Assembly: GCF_042429235.1 (NCBI RefSeq)
Contig: NZ_JBHMBA010000002.1
Length of the DNA stretch: 64,000 nt
Direction: 5' to 3' (one strand)
Source of the DNA: Arthrobacter_B citreus
GTDB lineage: Bacteria > Actinomycetota > Actinomycetes > Actinomycetales > Micrococcaceae
A program made the translations under genes and the position numbers. Below the pieces are notes generated by a model. The model was not told the origin of the DNA, did no database searches, and was given only the letters and a program-made list of their open reading frames with translations. Positions 48,439-57,626 of the stretch are shown here, piece by piece; positions within the stretch are counted from its first letter, which is position 1; each line of letters opens with the position of its first letter.

Positions 48439-50148
48439 ATGTCCTTCAAATTTTCCGGCACGCGCCCGGCCCGCAAACGGCTGGGTTTGGCTGCCGCCGC
48501 GCTTGTGGGGTCCACGGCCCTGGTCCTGACCGGCTGCGCCTCGGGCGGCGGGGGAGCGGCCGAAGACGCCGTCTCCTCCATTACCGTCTTCAACGGCGCC
48601 ACCGGCACCATCACCGAGAACTTCAACCCGTTCTCGACCAACGCCCTGCAGCCCACCCTGGGCGTCGTGTTTGAGTCGCTGTTCTGGTACAACGCTGCGG
48701 CCGAAGAGAAGGAGCCGACACCGATCCTCGGAACGGCATACGAGTGGAATGAGGACGGCACCGAGCTGACCATCACCACCCGCGAGGGCGTGAAGTGGTC
48801 CGACGGCGAAGACTTCACGGCCGAGGATGTGGCCTTCACCTTCAACCTGGTCAGCGAGACCCCCGAACTGAACACCACGGGGCTCTCGGCCACCGCGGAG
48901 GCCACGGACACCAACACCGTTGTCCTGAAGTTCAAGGAGAATTCCTTCATGCAGGAGCCCAATGTGCTGGGCAACCGGGGAATTGTGCCGGAACACATTT
49001 GGAAGGATGTGGCGGATCCCATCACCGAAATCAACTCGAACCCGGTGGGAACCGGTCCGTACAAGGTGAAGGACTTCACTGCCCAGAGTTACCTGATGGA
49101 AAAGAACGACCAGTACTGGGAGGAGGGCAAACCCGAAATCGAGGAAGTGCGGTACATCTCCCTTGAGTCGGCGGACGCCGCCACGGGTGCCCTCCTGGAC
49201 GGGCAGATTGACTGGATGAGTTCCTTCCTCCCGGGCCTGGAGACCATCCTGAAGGACAACGAGAACCTCTCCTATGTGAACACCCCGGCCATGATGACCT
49301 CCATCGTGACCTGCTCCAACGAGGCGCTGGGCTGCGAAGGGCCGCAGACCGACAAGGCCGTCCGGCAGGCGGTCTACCTGGCGATGAACCGGGAACAGCT
49401 GAACCAGCTGGCGGGCGGCGGCTTTGCCCAGCCCGCATCGCCGGTGATGGTGCTTCCGGAGCGCGACGAAAAATGGATCTCCAACCCCGAACTGAAAGAG
49501 GTTCCGCAGAGCGCCAGCGTCTCCGAGGCCGAGAAGGTTCTCGAAGCAGCGGGCTGGACCAAGGGCAGCGACGGAATCCGTGAAAAGGACGGCGAGCGCC
49601 TCAGCCTGACTATCCAGACCGTGTCGGGCTGGAGCGACTACATTTCCATCAACGACGCCCTGACCCAGCAGCTGGCTGAAGCAGGCATCGAGCTCAAGCC
49701 CACCCAGGTGACCTATAACGAGTGGAGCAGCAACCAGACGCTGGGGCAGTTCCAGCTATCCCTCGACTCCATTGGCGTCCAGCCGTCCAACAACCCGTAC
49801 TTCACGTACGACAACTGGTACAACGTGCAGAACACCGTGCCGGTGGGCGAGTCTGCGATTGCCGGCAACGCCTCGCGGTATGACAACCCGGTTGTGAATG
49901 AGGCCATTGCCGTTGCCCGTGCCACCAACGACGAGGCCATCCAGAAGGAGCAGTACGCGCTCATCCAGGAGCAAATCGCCGTGGACCTGCCCTACATCCC
50001 GATCTACGTGAACTCGATGCTCACCGAGTTCAACACCGACCGGGCCACGGGCTGGCCGAGCGAGGACGACACCTATGCCCTCCCCGCCTCCTGGAAGGCC
50101 TGGGACAACGGCATCGTCCTGAAGAACATCACTCCTGCGCAGAAGTAA
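48439..50148 (+). CDS. ABC transporter substrate-binding lipoprotein (SBP family 5)
   Basis: A 569-residue extracellular binding protein anchored as a lipoprotein: basic N-terminus, hydrophobic stretch and lipobox L-T-G-C-A. The body has the Opp/Dpp-family layout (N-F-N-P-F-S, G-V-K-W-S-D-G-E-D-F-T-A-E-D-V, N-P-V-G-T-G-P-Y-K-V). Family 5 proteins bind peptides, nickel or oligosaccharides; in Thermotoga several bind beta-manno-oligosaccharides. The downstream beta-mannosidase suggests the latter here. ATG 48439 follows GAAAGG. It leads the operon and is separated from the permeases by a hairpin. Confidence 0.92.
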   Translation: MSFKFSGTRPARKRLGLAAAALVGSTALVLTGCASGGGGAAEDAVSSITVFNGATGTITENFNPFSTNALQPTLGVVFESLFWYNAAAEEKEPTPILGTAYEWNEDGTELTITTREGVKWSDGEDFTAEDVAFTFNLVSETPELNTTGLSATAEATDTNTVVLKFKENSFMQEPNVLGNRGIVPEHIWKDVADPITEINSNPVGTGPYKVKDFTAQSYLMEKNDQYWEEGKPEIEEVRYISLESADAATGALLDGQIDWMSSFLPGLETILKDNENLSYVNTPAMMTSIVTCSNEALGCEGPQTDKAVRQAVYLAMNREQLNQLAGGGFAQPASPVMVLPERDEKWISNPELKEVPQSASVSEAEKVLEAAGWTKGSDGIREKDGERLSLTIQTVSGWSDYISINDALTQQLAEAGIELKPTQVTYNEWSSNQTLGQFQLSLDSIGVQPSNNPYFTYDNWYNVQNTVPVGESAIAGNASRYDNPVVNEAIAVARATNDEAIQKEQYALIQEQIAVDLPYIPIYVNSMLTEFNTDRATGWPSEDDTYALPASWKAWDNGIVLKNITPAQK

Positions 50149-50156
50149 CCCTGGAG

Positions 50157-50186
50157 CTGTTGCCGGTCCACGCGGACCGGCAACAG
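50157..50186 (+). terminator. Intra-operon hairpin after the binding-protein gene
   Basis: A perfect 13-bp stem (CTGTTGCCGGTCC, loop ACGC, GGACCGGCAACAG) lies nine bases past the stop. No T-tract follows. In binding-protein-dependent transporters such a stem usually protects the upstream mRNA or causes partial termination, so that the binding protein is made in excess. Confidence 0.8.
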
Positions 50187-50223
50187 CCCTGACCCTCCCT
50201 TCCTGCTGCAGAAAGTAGTGGTA

Positions 50224-51213
50224 ATGCGATACATCCTTCAAAAGCTTGGGTTCTACCTGGTGGCGTTCTGGGCGGCACTTACCCTCAACTTTTTCCTTCC
50301 CCGGCTCATGCCCGGGAACCCCGTGGACATGATGATCACCAAGCTCGCCCAGCGCGGGCCGGTCAGCCCCCAGGCCCGGGAAGCCATCGAGCTGCTCCTG
50401 GGCACCAACACCGATGCTTCGCTGCCCGTGCAGTACTTTCAGTACCTGGGCAAGATCTTCTCGCTCGATCTGGGCGTCTCGGTGGCCTATTTTCCGGCGT
50501 CGGTCTCCGACGTCATCGGGCAGACACTGCCCTGGACCATCGGGCTGATCGGCATCGCCACCGTCATCTCGTTTGTCGTGGGAGTTGGCTTGGGGATGCT
50601 GGCTGGCTGGAAGCGCGGCTCCTGGCTCGACAATTTCATCCCAGTCACCACCATGTTCCAGTCGGTGCCCTACTTCTGGCTCGCGCTGATCCTGCTGTTC
50701 CTGCTGGGCAGCACCTGGCAGTTGTTCCCCCTCAACGGCGGCTACAACGTGTACACCACCTCGCCCGGGTGGTCCTGGGAATTCATCGGCAGTCTGATCT
50801 ACTACGGCACCCTGCCGGCCCTGACCATCGTGATTTCCTCGGTGGGTGGCTGGATGCTGGGGATGCGCAACATGATGGTCTCCACTCTCTCCGATGACTA
50901 CATCCTCACAGCGGAAGCCAAAGGGCTGCGTCCCAGCCGGATCATGGGCGCCTACGCGGCGCGCAATGCGGTCCTGCCGTCCGTGGCGGGGTTTGCGATT
51001 TCGCTGGGATTTGTGGTGGCCGGCTCCATCGTCACCGAGGCAGTGTTCTCCTACCCCGGCATCGGCTCGGCGCTGCTAAACGCCGTCAGCAGCAACGACT
51101 ACTCCCTGATGCAGGGTGTCTTCCTCGTCATTACCCTCTCGGTGCTCGGAGCCAACCTGCTCGTTGACCTGCTCTACACCATCATCGATCCCCGCACCCG
51201 GGCGCGAAGCTGA
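50224..51213 (+). CDS. ABC transporter permease (DppB/OppB type)
   Basis: A 329-residue inner-membrane permease with six helices and the OppB features F-L-P-R-L-M-P-G-N-P at the N-terminus and the EAA loop A-E-A-K-G-L-R-P-S-R-I-M-G-A-Y-A-A-R-N-A-V-L-P. ATG 50224 is chosen; a GTG two codons earlier is possible. It is separated from the next permease by ten bases. Confidence 0.92.
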   Translation: MRYILQKLGFYLVAFWAALTLNFFLPRLMPGNPVDMMITKLAQRGPVSPQAREAIELLLGTNTDASLPVQYFQYLGKIFSLDLGVSVAYFPASVSDVIGQTLPWTIGLIGIATVISFVVGVGLGMLAGWKRGSWLDNFIPVTTMFQSVPYFWLALILLFLLGSTWQLFPLNGGYNVYTTSPGWSWEFIGSLIYYGTLPALTIVISSVGGWMLGMRNMMVSTLSDDYILTAEAKGLRPSRIMGAYAARNAVLPSVAGFAISLGFVVAGSIVTEAVFSYPGIGSALLNAVSSNDYSLMQGVFLVITLSVLGANLLVDLLYTIIDPRTRARS

Positions 51214-51223
51214 AAGGCCGGCC

Positions 51224-52183
51224 ATGACCAGCACCTCGCAGGATCCTGCCGTCGCGGCTGCCGCGGCGCGCAGCACCCGTCCCAAGCGGGCACTTCCGCC
51301 CATGACCCCCAAACTCGCAGCGGGCCTGATCATCGCCGGAGCGATTACGGCCTTCGGCATCTTCGGACCGATGCTGGTGGGGGATCCGTCCAAGGTCAAC
51401 AACATCGGCCTTTCCGGCCCCGGCGGCGGTTTCATCCTCGGCACCACGCAAACCGGGCAGGATGTCTTTGCCCAATTGGCCTACGCCACCCGAGGCTCCC
51501 TGACCATCGGCCTGATCGTGGGCGTGCTTACCGTGCTGCTCTCGGCCATCTTCGGCATTGTGGGCGCCTACGCCGGCGGCTGGCTCGATGAGTCGTTTTC
51601 CCTGTTCAGCAACGTCATGCTGGTGATTCCGGGGCTGCCCCTGGTGATCATCATCTCCAGCTATGTGCCGGACAAGAGCATCTTCCTGGTGGCGGTGGTC
51701 CTCGCCCTCACGGGATGGGCCGGGTCGGCCCGCGTGCTGCGTGGGTACACCCTCAGCGTCCGCAACCGCGACTACGTTGCCGCCGCACGGGTCTCGGGTG
51801 AAAAATCCTGGCGGATCCTGGGCGTTGAAATCCTCCCCAACCTGATACCGCTGCTGGCCTCCCAAGCAGTCTTCGCCGTTATCTTCGCGATCCTGGGCGA
51901 AGCTGGACTGTCCTTCCTCGGCCTGGGCGCCTCGGGTTCCTTCACTTGGGGCACCATGCTCTTCTACGCCCAGAACGGGCTGGCGCTGCGGCTCGGCGCC
52001 TGGTGGTGGTTTGTTCCGCCAGGCCTGTTAATCGCAGCCTTCGGGGCGGCGCTGTCGCTGATCAACTTCTCCATCGACGAAATCATCAATCCGAAGCTCC
52101 GGGCCCAAACGCGGGCAACGCGCCGCAAATGGAACGTTTCCAAGGCCCAGCTCCGCCTGGCCGACAAGGAGGGTGCACTGTGA
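51224..52183 (+). CDS. ABC transporter permease (DppC/OppC type)
   Basis: A 319-residue permease with six helices. It has the OppC features G-T-T-Q-T-G-Q-D-V-F-A-Q-L, the EAA loop Y-V-A-A-A-R-V-S-G-E-K-S-W-R-I-L-G-V-E-I-L-P-N and E-A-G-L-S-F-L-G-L-G. The first 35 residues are cytoplasmic and basic. ATG 51224 follows AAAGGCC. The stop overlaps the GTG of the first ATPase gene (GTGA). Confidence 0.92.
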   Translation: MTSTSQDPAVAAAAARSTRPKRALPPMTPKLAAGLIIAGAITAFGIFGPMLVGDPSKVNNIGLSGPGGGFILGTTQTGQDVFAQLAYATRGSLTIGLIVGVLTVLLSAIFGIVGAYAGGWLDESFSLFSNVMLVIPGLPLVIIISSYVPDKSIFLVAVVLALTGWAGSARVLRGYTLSVRNRDYVAAARVSGEKSWRILGVEILPNLIPLLASQAVFAVIFAILGEAGLSFLGLGASGSFTWGTMLFYAQNGLALRLGAWWWFVPPGLLIAAFGAALSLINFSIDEIINPKLRAQTRATRRKWNVSKAQLRLADKEGAL

Positions 52184-53115
52184 GCATTGACCAACCCGTG
52201 AACATGACGGAACACGGTCCGCGGAACAGCCGCTCCGACCGCGCCGCGGAAGCCCGCAGCCATCCTGTCCTCACTATCGAGGACTTCAGCGTGGAGTATC
52301 AGGGCGAGCGCACTGTCCAGGCGGTGCGCAACGTGTCCCTGGCCCTGGGCCGGGGAGAAATCCTGGGCCTTGCCGGTGAAAGCGGATGCGGCAAGTCCAC
52401 TCTGGCCTACGGAGTCAACCGCCTGCTGAAACCGCCGGCGGTGATTACTTCCGGGGGAGCCTCCTTCCACTCCCGGGAGGGCTACAGCATTGACCTGGCG
52501 GAGCTGTCGGGTGAGGAGCTTCGGGCTTTCCGCTGGGACAAAATCTCGATGGTCTTCCAAGGTGCCATGAACTCCCTGAACCCGGTCATCTCCATCCGGT
52601 CCCAGATGGAGGACATCTTCACCACGCACCGGCCGGACATGTCCAAGAAGGACCGCCGGGAGAAATGCGCTGAACTGCTGGAACGCGTGGGCGTTGACCG
52701 TTCCCGCCTGCTCTCCTATCCGCACGAGCTGTCCGGCGGAATGCGCCAGCGGGTCATGATCGCCATGGCAATGGCCCTGGATCCGCAGGTGATGATCATG
52801 GATGAGCCAACCACCGCCCTGGACGTGGTGGTGCAGCGCGAAATCCTGCGCGAAATCACCAGGCTGCGCGAAGAGCTTGGTTTCGCCGTCATCTTCATTA
52901 CCCATGACCTGCCGCTGCTGCTGGAAATCAGCGACCGCATCGCAGTGATGCGCGAGGGAGAGATCGTGGAACTGGGCGACGCCGTAGAGCTTTACACCAA
53001 CCCGCAGCATGAGTACACACGCACGCTGCTGGCCTCCTTTCCCAGCCTCACCGGTGAACGCGGGGCCTTTGTCCGCGGAACCGTCATCGACCATGAAAGC
53101 GGAGTGAAGCGATGA
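52180..53115 (+). CDS. ABC transporter ATP-binding protein (DppD/OppD type)
   Basis: A 311-residue ATPase with Walker A G-E-S-G-C-G-K-S-T, Q-loop V-F-Q-G-A-M-N-S-L-N-P, signature L-S-G-G-M-R-Q-R, Walker B V-M-I-M-D-E-P-T and the switch histidine in F-I-T-H-D. The family's usual C-terminal cysteine-rich cluster is absent. GTG 52180 overlaps the permease stop. The N-terminal 25 residues are variable; an internal ATG nine codons on is an alternative start. It overlaps the next gene by ATGA. Confidence 0.92.
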   Translation: MSIDQPVNMTEHGPRNSRSDRAAEARSHPVLTIEDFSVEYQGERTVQAVRNVSLALGRGEILGLAGESGCGKSTLAYGVNRLLKPPAVITSGGASFHSREGYSIDLAELSGEELRAFRWDKISMVFQGAMNSLNPVISIRSQMEDIFTTHRPDMSKKDRREKCAELLERVGVDRSRLLSYPHELSGGMRQRVMIAMAMALDPQVMIMDEPTTALDVVVQREILREITRLREELGFAVIFITHDLPLLLEISDRIAVMREGEIVELGDAVELYTNPQHEYTRTLLASFPSLTGERGAFVRGTVIDHESGVKR

Positions 53116-53903
53116 GCGTCCTCGAAGTCCGGGACCTGGTCAAGGAATACCGTCTGCGGGAAGGACGCCGCTCGCGCGTCCTCACCGCAGTCAATAAGGT
53201 CAGCTTTTCCATTGAAACCGGACGCACCGTCGCCCTGGTCGGTCAAAGCGGCAGCGGCAAATCCACGCTCGCGAAGCTTCTGATGCAGCTGGAAAAACCG
53301 ACATCGGGGCAGATCGTCCTGGACGGCAGCCCTGTCCAGCGCCGCGGCGCCGGGCTGAAGCAGTACCGCAGCGATGTCCAGATGGTTTTCCAGGACCCGT
53401 TTGCGTCGCTGAATCCTTACCACACCATTGCCCACCACCTGGGGCGGCCCTTGATCCTGCACGGCAAGGCGTCGGGACGCGACGAGGTCATGGCCGGCGT
53501 GCACCGCCTGCTGGAACGGGTCAGGCTCGAACCGGACATGGCAGGGCGCAAGCCGCATGAGCTCTCCGGCGGACAGCGCCAGCGCATCGCCATCGCCCGG
53601 GCGCTGGCACCTGAACCGCGCATTCTGGTGGCCGATGAACCCGTCTCGATGCTGGACGTGTCCATCCGCCTCGGCGTCCTGAACCTGCTCGCCGACCTGC
53701 AGCGCGAAGAAAACCTCGGGGTCTTCTACATCACCCACGACCTGGCGACCGCACGGCACTTCTCCGACGACATCCTGGTGATGTTCAAAGGCGACATTGT
53801 CGAGCGGGGGCCCGCCGACGACGTCATCCTCAACCCCCGCCACGAGTACACGCAGCTGCTGGCGGAAGCGGCACCCAACCCGGAAAAACGCGTCAGCGCC
53901 TAA
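53112..53903 (+). CDS. ABC transporter ATP-binding protein (DppF/OppF type)
   Basis: A 263-residue ATPase with Walker A G-Q-S-G-S-G-K-S-T, Q-loop V-F-Q-D-P-F-A-S-L-N-P, signature L-S-G-G-Q-R-Q-R, Walker B I-L-V-A-D-E-P-V-S-M-L-D and Y-I-T-H-D. The sequence Y-R-L-R-E-G-R-R-S-R near the start is typical of OppF-type subunits. It forms a heterodimer with the preceding ATPase. The ATG overlaps the previous stop. It is 51 bases from the beta-mannosidase start, with no terminator in between. Confidence 0.92.
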   Translation: MSVLEVRDLVKEYRLREGRRSRVLTAVNKVSFSIETGRTVALVGQSGSGKSTLAKLLMQLEKPTSGQIVLDGSPVQRRGAGLKQYRSDVQMVFQDPFASLNPYHTIAHHLGRPLILHGKASGRDEVMAGVHRLLERVRLEPDMAGRKPHELSGGQRQRIAIARALAPEPRILVADEPVSMLDVSIRLGVLNLLADLQREENLGVFYITHDLATARHFSDDILVMFKGDIVERGPADDVILNPRHEYTQLLAEAAPNPEKRVSA

Positions 53904-53954
53904 ACCCGCCAGCACCCACTCCACTTTCAGAACCATGTTTGGAGCTCCACCGCC

Positions 53955-56708
53955 ATGACACACACGAATGCCCAACACTCTTCCCTGGACCTCGACGGCC
54001 GCTGGGATCTTTCCTGGCAGGACGGCCCCGCGGATACCCCCGCCGGGATCCGGTCCGGAACCTCTCTGGCGGGTACCGTGCCCGGACAGGTGCACACCGA
54101 TCTGATGGCCGCCGGCCTGCTTGAGGACCCGGATACCGGATTCGGCGAACTGGACCAGTATTGGATTGGGCATTCCACCTGGACCTACACCCGCACCTTC
54201 TCCTGGCCGGCAGCTGGAGGAACCGCGGAAACCCCGGAAACCCAGCCGGAACCCCGGACTTTCCTGGTGGCTGACGGCCTGGACACGTTCACCGTCGTCC
54301 ACCTGAACGGCCAGGAAATTGCGCACACTGCCAACCAGCATGTCGGCTGGCGCTGGGACGTCACCGACCTCCTGGCCGTTGGGGAAAACATCCTGTCCAT
54401 CACCTTCGGCTCGGCCTGGGACGCGGCCCACGAATGCGAGCGCGCCGTTGGCGAGCTCCCGCGCCCCTACGACGAGCCTTACGCCTACGTCCGCAAGAGC
54501 GCCTGCAACTTTGGGTGGGACTGGGGACCGCACTACATCACGGCCGGGATCTGGCAGCCCATCCGGCTGGAAACCTGGTCCGGGGCACGGATCGCGTCGG
54601 TCCGCCCCGCCGTCGAGCTGACCCGCATCTCTGCGGACGGCTCCGGGGAACCGGCTGCAGCTGCGGCCGATGTGCGGGTCACGGTGGGCGTCGATCTACC
54701 GGAGCTTCCGCCCGGCGCCGCGGCACCCGGACTGACGCTGACCGCTGTGCTGACCGATCCCGAGGGCCGGGAAAGCGCGCGCGCCACGGTCCCCGTGGAC
54801 TCCGCCGGTGACACGTCGGTGCAGCTCAGCGTCGCCGCACCCCGCCTGTGGTGGCCGGCCGGCCTGGGCGCACAGCCCCTCTACGGGCTCCGGGTCGAAG
54901 TGCAGCGTGACGGGACTGTGCTCAGCGCGGAAAACCGGCGCCTGGGCCTGCGCACCGTCGCCGTCGATGAAAGCCCGGTCGACGCCGATAAGGGGCAACC
55001 CGGCGGGGGCGGGAGTCCCACCGCCGGCTGGGCGATCGTGGTCAACGGCCGCCGGGTGCGGATCCGCGGCTACAACTGGATTCCCGATGATCCGTTCATC
55101 GCCGAGGTGACCGATGAGCGGCTCGGACAGCGCCTGGACCAGGCCGTCGACGGCGGGGCGAACCTGCTGCGTGTCTGGGGCGGCGGCTATTTCTCCACTG
55201 AAGCCTTCATGAACGGCTGCGATGAGCGCGGCCTGATGGTCTGGCACGATTTCCTCTTCGCCTGCAGCGCGTACGACGAATCACCGGAGATGGTTGCCAG
55301 CGTTACCCGCGAGGCCGAACAGGCGGTGGCCCGGCTGGCGGCGCACCCCAGCCTGGTGCTGTGGTGCGGCGGCAACGAGTGCGTCTGGGGTGACTACGAC
55401 TGGGGATGGCGGGAAATCCTGCAGGGCCGGCCGTGGGGTGCCAAGTACTACACCGAGGTCCTTCCCGGGGTCATCGACCGGGTGGACCCCGGCCGGCCCT
55501 ACCTTCCCAACAGCCCATGGTCCGGATCCCTGGACGTGCATCCCAATGATCCGGGCAGGGGCCCGGTGCATATCTGGACGGTCTGGAACAATCTCGACTA
55601 CGCCCACTACCGCGACGCCGATCCCGCGTTTGTCTCCGAAATGGGCTGGTGTGCCCCACCCGCGTGGAGCACGCTGCGGTCCGCGGTGACGGAAGGAGAG
55701 CTGCTGCCGGAGAATCCCCAGGTGGCGCACCACATGCGGGCCGACCGCGGCATGGAAAAACTGGCCCGGGGCATCCAGCCGTACTTTGGCGTTCCAGACA
55801 CGGCCGAGGACTGGCACTACCTCGCCCAGGTGGTCCAGTCCCGGTCGCAGAGCGCGGGTGCCGAGTGGCTTCGCTCCCGCGGGCGCTGTGCCGGCGTCGT
55901 CATCTGGCAGCTGAACGACTGCTGGCCCGTGCTCAGCTGGTCCGCGGTGGACGGCGCCGGAATCGAAAAGCCTGTGTTCTTCGGGCTGCGCCGGTCCTTC
56001 GCACCGGAACTGGTGACCATTGTTCCCGTCGCACCCGGAGGCACGGACGATCCCACGGGGACCGGGGGACTGGAACTGGTGGCGGTCAACGACGGCACCG
56101 GCCCCTGGACCGCCGACGTCCGGGTCCGTCGGCTGCGCGCTGACGGCACTGAAGTGGCCGCCGGGAACTACCGGCTTCAGACGGCCGCCGACTCAACGTC
56201 CCGCGTGCGGCTCGACTCAGCGCTCGCATCGCCGCGGAACGGCACGGAAGAGTTCCTGGTGGGCGACTATGGCCCTGCCGGACAGGAACAGCGCGCGCTG
56301 TGGTTCTTTACGCCGGACGCGGCCTTTGACGCCGAAGCGCCACGCTTCACGTCCTCCGTCGAACTCGCCGGCGGCGCACTGCACATTACGGTCCGTGCCG
56401 AAACACTCCTGCGGGACGTCTGCCTCTTTGCCGACCGTCTGGCCGTCGATCTGAACGTTCCGGCGCCGCTGCTGCGGGTCGACGACATGATGCGCACCAT
56501 CCTCCCCGGGGAGGCGGTGACCTTCACCGTTTCCCGGCGCGACGGCGGGACGCTGGACACGGCACCGCCGGCGGCAGGAGCGTGGCCGGTGCTGCGCTGC
56601 ATCGGCGACAGTAACCCTGAGGGCAATCCCGGCGGCTCCGACAGCAGCAGCCGCGCCGTTACGGCCGGAACAGCCGTGCCTGCGGGCTCTGTGCGGCGGC
56701 AGCTGTGA
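53955..56708 (+). CDS. Beta-mannosidase (GH2)
   Basis: A 917-residue glycoside hydrolase family 2 enzyme that releases mannose from beta-mannosides. Domains in order: N-terminal sugar-binding (about 10-190), immunoglobulin-like (about 210-340), TIM barrel (about 350-640) and C-terminal beta domains. Barrel landmarks are Y-N-W-I-P-D-D, R-V-W-G-G-G-Y-F, W-C-G-G-N-E-C-V-W (acid/base glutamate) and F-V-S-E-M-G-W-C-A-P-P (nucleophile glutamate). W-I-P and V-W-G-G-G are diagnostic of beta-mannosidase over beta-galactosidase. There is no signal peptide, so it acts on imported sugars. It overlaps the kinase gene by four bases. Confidence 0.94.
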   Translation: MTHTNAQHSSLDLDGRWDLSWQDGPADTPAGIRSGTSLAGTVPGQVHTDLMAAGLLEDPDTGFGELDQYWIGHSTWTYTRTFSWPAAGGTAETPETQPEPRTFLVADGLDTFTVVHLNGQEIAHTANQHVGWRWDVTDLLAVGENILSITFGSAWDAAHECERAVGELPRPYDEPYAYVRKSACNFGWDWGPHYITAGIWQPIRLETWSGARIASVRPAVELTRISADGSGEPAAAAADVRVTVGVDLPELPPGAAAPGLTLTAVLTDPEGRESARATVPVDSAGDTSVQLSVAAPRLWWPAGLGAQPLYGLRVEVQRDGTVLSAENRRLGLRTVAVDESPVDADKGQPGGGGSPTAGWAIVVNGRRVRIRGYNWIPDDPFIAEVTDERLGQRLDQAVDGGANLLRVWGGGYFSTEAFMNGCDERGLMVWHDFLFACSAYDESPEMVASVTREAEQAVARLAAHPSLVLWCGGNECVWGDYDWGWREILQGRPWGAKYYTEVLPGVIDRVDPGRPYLPNSPWSGSLDVHPNDPGRGPVHIWTVWNNLDYAHYRDADPAFVSEMGWCAPPAWSTLRSAVTEGELLPENPQVAHHMRADRGMEKLARGIQPYFGVPDTAEDWHYLAQVVQSRSQSAGAEWLRSRGRCAGVVIWQLNDCWPVLSWSAVDGAGIEKPVFFGLRRSFAPELVTIVPVAPGGTDDPTGTGGLELVAVNDGTGPWTADVRVRRLRADGTEVAAGNYRLQTAADSTSRVRLDSALASPRNGTEEFLVGDYGPAGQEQRALWFFTPDAAFDAEAPRFTSSVELAGGALHITVRAETLLRDVCLFADRLAVDLNVPAPLLRVDDMMRTILPGEAVTFTVSRRDGGTLDTAPPAAGAWPVLRCIGDSNPEGNPGGSDSSSRAVTAGTAVPAGSVRRQL

Positions 56709-57619
56709 TTGCCGGCATCGAGACCGGCGGCACGAAAGTTATCTGCGCCATTGCCGCTTCCTCCGCCCCCGGCACGATCGTGGAGCGGCTGCGGATTCCC
56801 ACGACCTCTCCCGCGGAGACCCTCGGGGCGGTGCGGTCCTTTCTGGAGCGCTACGCCTCCGCCGGTGAGCTGGACGCCGTCGGCCTGGCAGCCTTCGGGC
56901 CGGTGAACGTGGACCGTTCCTCGCCGTCCTACGGCTGGATCACGTCCACTCCCAAAGCGGGATGGCGCAACACCGATATTCCCCGCGCCCTGGGCCTCGG
57001 GGATGCCATGCCGCTGCAGGTGGTCTCCGATGTGACCGGCTCGGCCGTGGGGGAGCAGCGGTCCGGAGCGGGGATCGGCATGCGGAACATTGCGTACGTG
57101 ACGGTGGGGACGGGAGTAGGCGCTGGTTTTGCCGCCGACGGCGTTCCCTTCCTGCAGCGCAGCCATCCTGAAATGGGGCATCTGCCGGTGCGCCGGTATC
57201 CGGGCGACACCTTTCCCGGGAACTGCCCGTTCCACGGGGACTGCCTGGAGGGACTGGTGTCGGGCCCCGCAATCCGGGCCCGGTGGGGCCGTCCGGGCGA
57301 GCAGTTGGGTGCCCTGCGGTCCGAAGCAGTGCCCCTGCTGGCGTTTTATGTGGCGCAGCTGCTCGCTGCCGTCACCTATACCGTTGCTCCGGACCGGATC
57401 GTCTTGGGAGGCGGCGTGCTGAAACTGCCCGGGTTGCTGCAGGCATCCCGGGAAGGGCTCGCGGGTGTGGTGGGCGGGGCGCTGGAAGGGCATCCGCTGA
57501 CCCTGCCGGGCAGCGGTTACGTCTGCAGCCCGGTGCTCGCAGACCTGGCCGGGGTCCACGGAGCCCTGTTCCTGGCCCACGATTTGGCCGGAAACAGGGC
57601 TCCGCTTACCGCTGTCTGA
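56705..57619 (+). CDS. ROK-family sugar kinase (fructo-/mannokinase type)
   Basis: A 304-residue ROK kinase. It shows the ATP loop I-E-T-G-G-T-K, G-T-G-V-G-A-G in the centre and a zinc-type cluster H-P-E-M-G-H..C-P-F-H-G-D-C-L-E-G-L, the pattern of the ScrK/GmuE fructokinase group. Members of this group also phosphorylate mannose (B. subtilis GmuE in glucomannan use). Its overlap with the beta-mannosidase gene (GTGA) makes mannose the likely substrate, giving mannose 6-phosphate. GTG 56705 is the start. It has no DNA-binding domain, unlike the ROK protein at 46206. Confidence 0.9.
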   Translation: MIAGIETGGTKVICAIAASSAPGTIVERLRIPTTSPAETLGAVRSFLERYASAGELDAVGLAAFGPVNVDRSSPSYGWITSTPKAGWRNTDIPRALGLGDAMPLQVVSDVTGSAVGEQRSGAGIGMRNIAYVTVGTGVGAGFAADGVPFLQRSHPEMGHLPVRRYPGDTFPGNCPFHGDCLEGLVSGPAIRARWGRPGEQLGALRSEAVPLLAFYVAQLLAAVTYTVAPDRIVLGGGVLKLPGLLQASREGLAGVVGGALEGHPLTLPGSGYVCSPVLADLAGVHGALFLAHDLAGNRAPLTAV

Positions 57620-57626
57620 GGCGCTG

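Noticed and set aside
52992..54533. 513-codon open frame on the minus strand opposite the ATPase and mannosidase genes
   Set aside because: It crosses two conserved genes on the other strand and shows no family features.
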